This document shows positions 16,913-24,263 of a DNA stretch of 55,714 bases, one piece after another. The DNA comes from Acidobacteriota bacterium. GTDB taxonomy: Bacteria; Acidobacteriota; Vicinamibacteria; Marinacidobacterales; Marinacidobacteraceae. The stretch covers positions 1 to 55,714 of the forward strand of contig JAPPGX010000101.1 of the NCBI GenBank assembly GCA_028877265.1, given 5' to 3'. Made by a program: the position numbers and the translations under genes. Within the stretch, counting starts at the first letter, position 1; each line of letters opens with the position of its first letter. The notes below the pieces were generated by a model. That model saw nothing but the letters and a program-made list of their open reading frames with translations. It had not been told where the DNA came from and ran no database searches.

Positions 16913-18349
16913 GTGTCCGAAAGCCAGTCAGAAGCCCTCGCGCAGCTTCCCGCAGTCGGGAGGCTTCTGGAGACGGAGCGCTTCCGGAGCCTCGCCGACC
17001 GCTTCGGGAGACCCCTCGTCACAACCGCTCTCCGAGCCGAGATCTCGGACCTCCGCCGGGCCGTGCGCGCGGCGGCCGTTCCGGCAGGCCTCTCCCGCGA
17101 TCCGGAGACGTGGCTCGCCGCGGCCGTGGAGTCGCGGCTCGACCGGGCCGCCGGGCCGGACCTCCGGCGGGTGATCAACGCCACCGGCGTGGTCGTCCAC
17201 ACGAACCTGGGGAGGGCGCCGCTCTCCGAGCGCGCCGCGCAGGCAGTCTTCCGCGCCGCGAGCGGATACTCCGACCTCGAGTTCGATCTCGCGTCCGGCG
17301 CCCGGGGGAGCCGCCAGGAACACCTCGGCGGCCTCTTCGAAGCCATGTTTCCGGGGAGGGCGTCGGCCGTCACCGGGAACGCCGCCGGTGGGGTCCTGCT
17401 GGCGCTCGACACCCTCGCCGCCGGCAAGGACGTGGTGGTGTCCCGGGGCGAGCTGGTCGAGATCGGAGACTCCTTCCGGATCCCCGACATCCTGAAGAAG
17501 AGCGGCGCCCGGCTCGTCGAAGTCGGAACGACCAACCGGACGCGCATCGACGACTACCGCCGGGCCATCACCGGGAACGAAGGCGAGGTCGGCGCGTTGC
17601 TCAAGGTGCATCAGTCCAACTTCCGGATCGTCGGTTTCACCGAGGCGGCGTCCACCGCCGACCTCGTTTCGCTGGGAGCCGAGTTCAAGATCCCCGTCAT
17701 CGAGGACTTCGGCAGCGGCAACCTGCAACCGCTGCCGGAACTCGGAGTGGACGGCGCCGGGGACGAACCGACCCTCGCCGATCGGGTCGCGTCGGGCGCC
17801 GACCTCGTCATCTTCTCGGGAGACAAGCTGTTCGGAGGACCGCAGGCGGGAATCCTGCTGGGGACGCCGGAGGCGATCCGCACCTGTCGCAGGAATCCGC
17901 TGGCGCGGGCGCTGCGCCCCGACAAGATGGCCATCGCCGGACTCCAGGCGACGCTCTGGAGCCACCTGACCGGACGCGCCAGCCGCGAGATCCCGGTGAT
18001 CCGCGCCATCGCGCGGCCGCTCGAGGAGATTGCGGCGGCCGCGGAACGCCTGCGCGATTCCCTCGAGCCCGCCAGCGGCTGGACTGTCGGAGTGGTTGCC
18101 GAGGCCTCGCGAATCGGGGGCGGGGCGGCCCCCGGCGCGGGCCTGCCGACCCGCTGCCTGGCTCTCTCCCGCGCCGGAGCCGAGGCGGAAGCGATCCGCC
18201 GGCGGCTCCTCCGGAACGAGCCCCCGGTGGTCGCCCGCATCGTGGACGACCGCGTGCTCCTCGACCTGCGCACCGTTCCGCCGGAAGAACAAGACGAGCT
18301 GCTGGCGGCCCTCAAGGCCCTTGTGGAAGGGGCTGATTCCTCGGGCTGA
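16913..18349 (+). CDS. selA: L-seryl-tRNA(Sec) selenium transferase
   Basis: PLP enzyme converting seryl-tRNA(Sec) to selenocysteinyl-tRNA(Sec) with selenophosphate as donor. 478 residues from a GTG at 16913 (MSESQSEALAQLPAVGRLLE), normal length. Typical stretches: VINATGVVVHTNLGRAPLS, SGYSDLEFDL, GNAAGGVLLAL, SRGELVEIGDSFRIPDI, EVGTTNRT, HQSNFRIVGF, and the PLP Lys305 in FSGDKLFGGPQAG. Its selenophosphate source is probably the SelD fusion at 24264-26528. selB and tRNA-Sec are not in the window. It begins a plus-strand run with thiS, thiG and nth. Confidence 0.96.
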   Translation: MSESQSEALAQLPAVGRLLETERFRSLADRFGRPLVTTALRAEISDLRRAVRAAAVPAGLSRDPETWLAAAVESRLDRAAGPDLRRVINATGVVVHTNLGRAPLSERAAQAVFRAASGYSDLEFDLASGARGSRQEHLGGLFEAMFPGRASAVTGNAAGGVLLALDTLAAGKDVVVSRGELVEIGDSFRIPDILKKSGARLVEVGTTNRTRIDDYRRAITGNEGEVGALLKVHQSNFRIVGFTEAASTADLVSLGAEFKIPVIEDFGSGNLQPLPELGVDGAGDEPTLADRVASGADLVIFSGDKLFGGPQAGILLGTPEAIRTCRRNPLARALRPDKMAIAGLQATLWSHLTGRASREIPVIRAIARPLEEIAAAAERLRDSLEPASGWTVGVVAEASRIGGGAAPGAGLPTRCLALSRAGAEAEAIRRRLLRNEPPVVARIVDDRVLLDLRTVPPEEQDELLAALKALVEGADSSG

Positions 18350-18388
18350 ATCCGGCCTATCCACAAAGTACCCTTCCTGGACCATCGC

Positions 18389-18640
18389 ATGATTTCCGAG
18401 AGCGAACGATCCGGCCCGGCGGCTCCCCCGAACCCGGCCGGCATCCTCTTCATCAACGGGGAGGAGCGCGCGGTGCCGCAGCCGGCGTCGGTGCGGGGCG
18501 CCCTCGAGGCGCTCGGACTTGTGAGCCGCCCGGTCGCGGTCGAGCTCAACGGGCAGTTGGTGCGCCGCGCCGATCAGGAGACCACCGTCCTGAAACCGGG
18601 GGACCGCGTGGAAATCGTGAGTTTCGTGGGTGGTGGCTGA
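18389..18640 (+). CDS. thiS: Thiamine biosynthesis sulfur carrier protein ThiS
   Basis: Small ubiquitin-fold protein whose C-terminal glycine is converted to a thiocarboxylate that donates sulfur to the thiazole of thiamine. 83 residues. After a ~18-residue N-terminal extension the fold starts [17 protein letters not shown]; it ends [10 protein letters not shown], with the required terminal Gly-Gly. The stop codon overlaps the start of thiG, its partner, by 11 bases. No TPP riboswitch motif is visible in the 39 bases after selA. Confidence 0.93.
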   Translation: MISESERSGPAAPPNPAGILFINGEERAVPQPASVRGALEALGLVSRPVAVELNGQLVRRADQETTVLKPGDRVEIVSFVGGG

Positions 18641-19424
18641 AGTGGCCGCGGTCGAAGACACCCCGCTCTCGCTGGGCGGGCACACCTTCGGGTCCCGCCT
18701 GATCCTCGGCACCGGCAAATACGCGTCGCTTCCGCTGATGCGGGACTGTCACGCCGCTTCCGGGTGCGAGATGGTGACGGTCGCCGTCCGCCGGGTGGAC
18801 CTCGACGCCGAGGAGACCCTGCTCGACTACATCCCCCGCGACCGTTACACGCTGCTCCCCAACACCGCCGACTGCTTCACCGCCCGGGAAGCGGTCCGCA
18901 CGGCGCACCTCGCGCGCGAGGCCGGGCTCTCGAACTGGATCAAGCTCGAGGTCATCGGCGACCGGAAGACGCTCTATCCGGACAACGAGGAACTCCTGAT
19001 CGCGACCCGGGAACTGGTCGCTGACGGATTCGTGGTGCTTCCCTACACGAGCGACGACGTGGTGGTCGCCCAGAAGCTGGAGCAGGCCGGCGCCGCCGCG
19101 GTGATGCCGCTGGGAGCGCCCATCGGCTCCGGTCTCGGGATCCAGAACCGCAACAACATCGCGTTCATCCGCGAAGCGGTGTCCGTCCCGGTCATCGTGG
19201 ACGCCGGGGTGGGAACCGCGTCCGACGTGACGGTGGCGATGGAGCTGGGCGCCGACGGAGTGCTCCTGAACACCGCGGTCGCGGCGGCCCGGGACGCCGT
19301 GAAGATGGCCGAGGCGATGAAGCTCGCCGTCGAAGCCGGACGCCTGTCCTGGCTCGCGGGACGCATGCCCCGCCGCCGCTACGCCACGGCGTCTTCCCCT
19401 CCGGCGGACGCGCCGCTTGCCTAG
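18630..19424 (+). CDS. thiG: Thiazole synthase ThiG
   Basis: Forms the thiazole phosphate of thiamine from deoxyxylulose phosphate, dehydroglycine and ThiS thiocarboxylate. TIM-barrel, 264 residues from a GTG at 18630. Conserved parts: [13 protein letters not shown], the Schiff-base Lys105 in [59 protein letters not shown], and GRMPRR near the C-terminus. Overlap with thiS implies coupled translation. Other thi genes are not nearby. Confidence 0.97.
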   Translation: MVAEVAAVEDTPLSLGGHTFGSRLILGTGKYASLPLMRDCHAASGCEMVTVAVRRVDLDAEETLLDYIPRDRYTLLPNTADCFTAREAVRTAHLAREAGLSNWIKLEVIGDRKTLYPDNEELLIATRELVADGFVVLPYTSDDVVVAQKLEQAGAAAVMPLGAPIGSGLGIQNRNNIAFIREAVSVPVIVDAGVGTASDVTVAMELGADGVLLNTAVAAARDAVKMAEAMKLAVEAGRLSWLAGRMPRRRYATASSPPADAPLA

Positions 19425-19430
19425 CAGCTA

Positions 19431-20186
19431 GTGCCAACCGCGTCCCGCAAGAAGGCCCGGGCCGCAGGGAACGAGCAAACTCCGGACAGCCAGGCGGCGG
19501 AAAGGGCCCTCCGGCGGCGCGCGGGACGGATCGTCCGGGTGCTCGCGAAGGATTACAACGCGGCCGAGTGTGCGCTGCTGCACGATTCCGCACTCCAGTT
19601 GCTGGTCGCCACCATCCTCTCGGCGCAGTGCACCGACCGCCGGGTGAACATGGTGACCCCGGCGCTCTTCGCCCGCTACCCGACGGCCGATGACTTCGCC
19701 GACGCCGACCCGGACGAACTGGAGGAGATGATCCATTCGACCGGTTTCTTCCGGAACAAGACCCGTTCGATCATGGGCGCCTGCCAGCGGATCCGCGACG
19801 ACTTCGGTGGCGAGGTGCCGGACAACATGAAGGACCTCCTGACGCTGCCGGGCGTCGCCCGGAAGACCGCGAACGTGGTCCTCGGCACCTGGTTCGGGAA
19901 GAACGAAGGCGTGGTGGTGGACACCCACGTGTTCCGCATCTCGCATCGACTGGGCCTCGCACCGAAGAAGAACACGTCGCACACCGAGCAGCGGCTGATG
20001 GCGCTCGTCCCGCGCCGGGAATGGACCAACTTCAGCCACCGCGTCATCCTGCACGGCCGGGCGGTCTGCGCCGCCCGAAATCCGAACTGCCGGGAATGCA
20101 CGCTGGAGAGCATGTGTCCGAGGAACGGTGTCGAGTCGCCACCGGCCGCACCCCGGAAACCGGCGATGCGCCGCTCCCGCCGGTAG
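19431..20186 (+). CDS. nth: Endonuclease III
   Basis: Bifunctional DNA glycosylase/AP lyase that removes oxidised pyrimidines. 251 residues from a GTG at 19431. The helix-hairpin-helix LPGVARKTANVVL carries catalytic Lys145; catalytic Asp164 is in VVDTHVFRIS. The [4Fe-4S] cluster loop has Cys213, Cys220, Cys223 and Cys229 in the standard C-x6-C-x2-C-x5-C spacing. The N-terminal ~25 residues and C-terminal ~20 basic residues are extensions. It starts six bases after thiG. Confidence 0.97.
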   Translation: MPTASRKKARAAGNEQTPDSQAAERALRRRAGRIVRVLAKDYNAAECALLHDSALQLLVATILSAQCTDRRVNMVTPALFARYPTADDFADADPDELEEMIHSTGFFRNKTRSIMGACQRIRDDFGGEVPDNMKDLLTLPGVARKTANVVLGTWFGKNEGVVVDTHVFRISHRLGLAPKKNTSHTEQRLMALVPRREWTNFSHRVILHGRAVCAARNPNCRECTLESMCPRNGVESPPAAPRKPAMRRSRR

Positions 20187-20193
20187 CCGCTTC

Positions 20194-21234
20194 GTGAAGC
20201 TCGGTCTCGAACTCGGCTACCTGACGAAGGGTTCGCCCGACCCGGTGGCGCTCGCCGAGCGGGCGGAGGCCGTGGGGTTCGACTCGGTCTGGGTGTCCGA
20301 GGCGTGGGGTTCCGACGGGGTCAGCCTGCTGGCCTGGATCGGCGCCCGGACCGAACGGGTCGCGCTCGGCACCGCCATCCTCCCTATCGGCTCGCGCACC
20401 CCGGCGCTCCTGGCGCAGACCGCGGCCACGCTGGACATGCTGAGCGGAGGACGGCTGATCTTCGGCCTGGGCGTTTCCGGTCCGCAGGTGATGGAGGGGT
20501 GGCACGGCGTCCCGTTCGCGAAGCCGGTGACCCGGACCCGCGAGACCGTCGAAGTCCTCCGGGGCATCCTTCGCCGGGAGGCGAAGCTGGAGTACGACGG
20601 GGAGTCCATCCGGCTCCCGATGCCGGACGGCACCGGGCTCGGAAAGCCGCTGAAGCTCATGCTGCGGCCGCGCCGCGCCCGGATTCCGATCTACGTCGCC
20701 GCGATCGGTCCGCAGAACACGGCCCTCACCGCGGAGATCGCGGACGGCTGGCTCCCGTTCCTCTACTCGCCGGAACAGGCGGCTGAGATCTGGGGCCCCG
20801 CGCTCGCCGCCGGCGCCGCGAGCCGCGAGCTCCCGGCGCCGCTCGAAGTCGCCCCGATGGTGGATTGCGCCCTCGGCGACGATCTGTCCCGTCTCCGCGA
20901 CCGGTTGCGGCCCGGGATCGCGCTCTACGTGGGCGGCATGGGGGCGCGGAAGCGCAACTTCTACAACCAGCTCGCGTGCCGCTACGGCTACGAAGCCGCG
21001 GCGAAGACGATTCAGGACCTCTACCTCGACGGAAAAAAGGACGACGCGGCGGCGGCGGTCCCGGATGGCCTGGTGGACGAGATCTGCCTCGTCGGTACGG
21101 AGGCGCGGATCGCCGAACGGGTCGCCGCCTACCGGGAAGCGGGAGTCACGACGCTAATCGTCTCGCCGCCCGTGGACGAGGAGGGGAACCCCGCGCCGGA
21201 CGGCCTGGACGCGCTGCGGCGCGCCTGCTCCTGA
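20194..21234 (+). CDS. LLM-class (luciferase-like) oxidoreductase, probably F420-dependent
   Basis: TIM-barrel flavin/F420-type oxidoreductase, 346 residues from a GTG at 20194 (MKLGLELGYLTKGSPD). Family signs are FDSVWVSEAWGSDGVSLLAWI, ERVALGTAILPIGSRTPALLAQTAATLD, GGRLIFGLGVSGPQVMEGWHG, PIYVAAIGPQN and GLVDEICLVGT. It most resembles the subgroup annotated as F420-dependent; whether this organism makes F420 cannot be seen here and the substrate is unknown. Starts eight bases after nth. The in-frame ATG-less extension upstream overlaps nth and is not part of it. Confidence 0.85.
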   Translation: MKLGLELGYLTKGSPDPVALAERAEAVGFDSVWVSEAWGSDGVSLLAWIGARTERVALGTAILPIGSRTPALLAQTAATLDMLSGGRLIFGLGVSGPQVMEGWHGVPFAKPVTRTRETVEVLRGILRREAKLEYDGESIRLPMPDGTGLGKPLKLMLRPRRARIPIYVAAIGPQNTALTAEIADGWLPFLYSPEQAAEIWGPALAAGAASRELPAPLEVAPMVDCALGDDLSRLRDRLRPGIALYVGGMGARKRNFYNQLACRYGYEAAAKTIQDLYLDGKKDDAAAAVPDGLVDEICLVGTEARIAERVAAYREAGVTTLIVSPPVDEEGNPAPDGLDALRRACS

Positions 21235-21249
21235 ACGGTGATTCGATAG

Positions 21250-21846
21250 ATGACGCTCCTCCTCCTGCTGCTGGCCTTCTACGGGATGACCGTGGTGCGA
21301 GCGCTGCTCGTTCGCCGGAGAACGGGAATCAACCCGGTGAAGCTGCAAGCGGACGACTCGGTGTTCGAGGCAACGGGTCGCGTTCTGAAGGCGAGCATCG
21401 GAACCTGGCTGCTCATCAGTCTGGTCTACGCCTTCGCGCCGGGATGGAAGCCGTGGCTGGTCCCCATCCAGTACCTGGAGACCGAGGCCGTTCACCGGAC
21501 CGGCGCCATCGTCGCCGGCATCGCGATCGTCTGGATCGGCATCGGCCAGGCCCAGATGGCCGCCTCCTTCCGGATGGGAGTCGATTCCTCCGAGAAGACG
21601 GCCCTCGTCCGTCGTGGGCTCTTCTCGTGGTCGAGAAATCCGATCTACCTCGGCCTCCTGGCGGGGGTGGGCGGGTTCTTCCTGGTGGCGCCGAACGCTC
21701 TCAGCTTCGGCGCCTTCGTCGCCGCCTGGATCGGGATCAAGATCCAGGTTCGGCTGGAGGAGGAATACCTGCTCTCGAAGCACGGCGACGCCTACCGGCA
21801 GTACCGGTCCGCCGTGCATCGGTGGATCGGAACGCGGCGCGGCTGA
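21250..21846 (+). CDS. Isoprenylcysteine-carboxyl-methyltransferase-like integral membrane protein
   Basis: 198 residues with hydrophobic segments at about 1-20, 50-62, 85-105 and a split pair near 135-160. The C-terminal part has the PEMT/ICMT signature: RRGLFSWSRNPIYLGLLAGVGGFFLV, then EEEYLLSKHGDAYRQYRSAVHRWI. Such proteins use SAM to methylate small or lipid-like substrates in the membrane; the bacterial substrates are mostly unknown. It follows the LLM oxidoreductase by 15 bases and ends the plus-strand run. Confidence 0.8.
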   Translation: MTLLLLLLAFYGMTVVRALLVRRRTGINPVKLQADDSVFEATGRVLKASIGTWLLISLVYAFAPGWKPWLVPIQYLETEAVHRTGAIVAGIAIVWIGIGQAQMAASFRMGVDSSEKTALVRRGLFSWSRNPIYLGLLAGVGGFFLVAPNALSFGAFVAAWIGIKIQVRLEEEYLLSKHGDAYRQYRSAVHRWIGTRRG

Positions 21847-21897
21847 CCGGAGCGGCCTCCCGACTCATCCCACATCTCCCGCGCCCGCTCGCAGGGG

Positions 21898-21944
21898 TGG
21901 CCCGGTCTTGTCTGTCGCCAAGTGGCCCAGTTTTGGATGTCGCC
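21898..21944. repeat. Two 22-bp direct repeats, possible remnant of an IS end
   Basis: TGGCCCGGTCTTGTCTGTCG CC (21898-21919) and TGGCCCAGTTTTGGATGTCG CC (21923-21944) match at 18 of 22 positions, 25 bases apart. Repeated blocks of this sort are typical of IS21-family termini, where several transposase-binding repeats lie near each end. No transposase or opposite end is present, so this would be a solo remnant. Confidence 0.45.
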
Positions 21945-21955
21945 GGGCAGGACGG

Positions 21956-22206
21956 CTGCACCCATCGATGTCGGGGCCGGCGGGCGTCTGCACCCATCGA
22001 TATCGGGGCCGGCGGGCGGCTGCACCCATCGATATCGGGGCCGGCGGGCGGCCGCACCCATCGATATCGGGGCCGGCGGGCGTCCGCACCCATCGATATC
22101 GGGGCCGGCGGGCGTCCGCACCCATCGATATCGGAGCCGGCGGGCGGCTGCACCCATCGATACCGGGGCCGGCGGGCGTCTGCACCCATCGATGTCGGGG
22201 CCGGCG
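21956..22206. repeat. Tandem array of eight 32-bp units without spacers
   Basis: Units start at 21956, 21988, 22020, 22052, 22084, 22116, 22148 and 22180; the eighth is truncated. Unit core: CTGCACCCATCGATATCGGG followed by GCCGGCGGGCGT, varying at a few positions (GATGTC/GATATC/GATACC, GCGTC/GCGGC/GCGTC). The period is not a multiple of three and no gene convincingly covers it. The last unit ends in CCGGCGTTCCGAG, the same 3' sequence as the dispersed palindromic repeat. It fills most of the 457-base gap between two convergent genes; no CRISPR spacers or cas genes. Confidence 0.95.
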
Positions 22207-22268
22207 TTCCGAGCCGAGTGGGCCGTCTGAAGGTGGAGCCCTGCGCGCTTGCGGGCCTCCGGCCGGCC

Positions 22269-22292
22269 TGCCGGTCTGAAGACCGGCGGTCC
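22269..22292. repeat. Dispersed palindromic repeat, copy 3
   Basis: TGCCGGTCTGAAGACCGGCG GTCC, with perfect arms CCGGTC-TGAA-GACCGG. It lies 11 bases from the stop codon of the solute-binding lipoprotein gene, between that gene and the 32-bp array. Confidence 0.75.
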
Positions 22293-22303
22293 CGGGCGGG
22301 CTG

Positions 22304-23389
22304 CTACGGCGACCAGGCCTGGGCGCGTTCCAGGAACACCGAGGGGTTGTCCAGCCACTCGGCGTAACCGATGTCCCGTTGGTCGGTGAGGTAGTCCAGC
22401 TTGTCGTCGAGACAGGCGAGCAGGACATCCTCGCCCTGGTCGACGGCGAATCCGCCGAGTTCGACCTCCGTATCGAGGGCAGTCACCACGAAGAAGCCGT
22501 CGGACGCCGCTTCCGCGACGCGGTTCCCGATCTCGTCGCCCGCCAGCGCCTCCACTTCCCGGGTGGCCAGCGCCAGCAGTTGCTCGGACCGGGGCGACTC
22601 GGCGCCGAAGAAGACGACCTGCGGATAACCCGGAGACGGCGGCTCCAGGTGGCTGCGTCCGGCCAGGTTCGCGGACGACCCGCTCGCGGCGATACGAAAG
22701 GCGTCGGTGCCGTCGGCGACGACAACCCCTTCGGGGGTGGTGACGCTGGTTCCCGCGAGCAGCACGCCGCTGTCATCGATGAGGCCGACGATCCGCAGGA
22801 ACCGCGACTCGCCGGTCGTCTCCAGCGAGACGCCGACGCGAGTCTCGCTCGTCAGGTCGCTGTATTCGCGGAGGGTCGCGGCGTCGGCGGCCCGCACGAG
22901 GAGCGAGTGGCGGAACACGATGTGTCCCGACGTGAACGCGACCGCGGCGGCACCGGACGCATCCCGCGTGCGCTCCTCCAGGATCGTGATGCCGCCTCCC
23001 ACCAGGTCGAACTCCGCGGTGGCCGGAAGCAACCAGATCCCCGGCCAGACATCGATGCCGCGGCGGTTGAAGGAGAGGCCGGCGCCGTCCATCGCTTCGA
23101 GCGCGCTCAGGAGATCGGCTTCGTAGCCGCGGTGCTCGTCGAAGGCCGGCGACGCCGGGTCGGGGTCACCGCGGTAACTGATCGGCTCGTAGGCGGCGAA
23201 GAAGCCGAACTCGAGGACGCGCCCTTCCTCGGCGCAGCGGATGGGGGGCGGGGCGGTGGGCGCGGGAGCCGGGTCCGGAGCGGTCGGCGACGTCGATGGG
23301 CCGTCCGAACCTTCGTCGCACCCGGCAGCCGCGACACCGAAGACGAAGGCGGCGGCCAGGAGCGGACGGCGGGCGCCGGACCGCGTCAT
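22304..23389 (-). CDS. Periplasmic solute-binding lipoprotein (family 3 type)
   Basis: 361 residues. A lipoprotein signal ends in GVAAAGC (Cys24), followed by a Ser/Pro/Ala linker. The body resembles ABC-transporter family 3 substrate-binding proteins: LEFGFFAAYEPISY, RGYEADLLSALEAM, WLLPATAEFDLVGGGITILEERTRDASGAAAVAFTSG in the ligand-binding part, RVGVSLETTGESRF, and DGFFVVTALDTEV. No permease or ATPase is adjacent, so it may be an orphan sensor or enzyme-like variant. Its start overlaps the dapF stop by four bases, so the two are coexpressed. The ligand is unknown. Confidence 0.8.
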   Translation of the reverse strand: MTRSGARRPLLAAAFVFGVAAAGCDEGSDGPSTSPTAPDPAPAPTAPPPIRCAEEGRVLEFGFFAAYEPISYRGDPDPASPAFDEHRGYEADLLSALEAMDGAGLSFNRRGIDVWPGIWLLPATAEFDLVGGGITILEERTRDASGAAAVAFTSGHIVFRHSLLVRAADAATLREYSDLTSETRVGVSLETTGESRFLRIVGLIDDSGVLLAGTSVTTPEGVVVADGTDAFRIAASGSSANLAGRSHLEPPSPGYPQVVFFGAESPRSEQLLALATREVEALAGDEIGNRVAEAASDGFFVVTALDTEVELGGFAVDQGEDVLLACLDDKLDYLTDQRDIGYAEWLDNPSVFLERAQAWSP

Positions 23390-24255
23390 CGGCCTTCGGG
23401 TCGCTCCGCGGGGGGTTGTGTGGACGCACGGCCGAGGCCGAAGGCGCCCTCGAAGACCCGGGTGACCGGGCCCTCCATCAGCGGCGCGTCACCGGTACCG
23501 TCGATGTGGATGAGGTCGCCGCTCGCCACCCGGACAGGGACGGCCGCGGGCCAACCGAAGAAGCGATCCGCCACCGTAGCCGCCGCCGTGGCTCCCGTCC
23601 CGCACGCGAGACATTCGGCCTCGACGCCGCGCTCGAAGGTACGCAGCCGGATCTCTCCCGAACCTTCGTCCAGCGCGATGAAGTTGGCGTTCGCCCCGGC
23701 CGGGAAAACCGCATGCCGCCGGATCGCGCTGCCCCGGCGGTCCACGTCCACGACTCCGACGTCCGGGACGACCTCGATGGCATGCGGAACGCCGACCTCC
23801 AGCGCGAACAGCTCGGCCTCTCCACCGGGGAGATCGGACAGCCGGAGCCGGCGGATGGGACCCGGCTTGGCCATCGCCACCCGCACCGTTGCCGCAGCGG
23901 CCGAACCGGACAGGATGTCGGCCCGGAGCACGCCCGCCGGCGTCGCGATCCGCTGCGAGGTCCCGCCCGCTCCGATCTCCCGGGCGAAGACCGCGGCGCA
24001 GCGGGTCCCGTTGCCGCAGAGTTCCCCCTCGCTGCCGTCGGCGTTGAAGTACCGCATCACGTAGTCGGCATCCCGCCGCCCGTCGCGCTCGATCAGGATC
24101 AGGCCGTCGGCCCCGATCCCGAGCTTGCGGCGGCACGCCCGCCGGGCGAGCGGGGGCTTCTCCGCCTCTTCGATGGCGCCGCCGCGGTTGTCCGCGACCA
24201 CGAAGTCGTTGCCGGCCCCCGACATCTTGACGAAGCGGAGGGTCGAAACCGGCAT
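23386..24255 (-). CDS. dapF: Diaminopimelate epimerase
   Basis: Converts LL- to meso-diaminopimelate for lysine and peptidoglycan synthesis, without cofactor. 289 residues. FVKMSGAGNDFVV at the N-terminus; the first catalytic Cys80 in GELCGNGTRC and the second Cys218 in ECLACGTGATAA are both present; RTFERGVE is conserved. It follows the NDH/SelD fusion by eight bases and overlaps the solute-binding protein, forming a three-gene minus-strand operon. Confidence 0.96.
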   Translation of the reverse strand: MPVSTLRFVKMSGAGNDFVVADNRGGAIEEAEKPPLARRACRRKLGIGADGLILIERDGRRDADYVMRYFNADGSEGELCGNGTRCAAVFAREIGAGGTSQRIATPAGVLRADILSGSAAAATVRVAMAKPGPIRRLRLSDLPGGEAELFALEVGVPHAIEVVPDVGVVDVDRRGSAIRRHAVFPAGANANFIALDEGSGEIRLRTFERGVEAECLACGTGATAAATVADRFFGWPAAVPVRVASGDLIHIDGTGDAPLMEGPVTRVFEGAFGLGRASTQPPAERPEGR

Positions 24256-24263
24256 TCACGCGC

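Noticed and set aside
18341..18400. TPP riboswitch ahead of thiS
   Set aside because: Only 39 bases separate selA and thiS and none of the THI-box motifs is visible.
21956..22206. CRISPR array
   Set aside because: Units follow each other directly with no spacers, and there are no cas genes in the window.
20865..22367. 500-residue plus-strand ORF running through the LLM gene, the membrane protein and the tandem array
   Set aside because: It joins shadows of two genes to a repetitive peptide produced by the 32-bp array; the repeat is out of frame with its own period.
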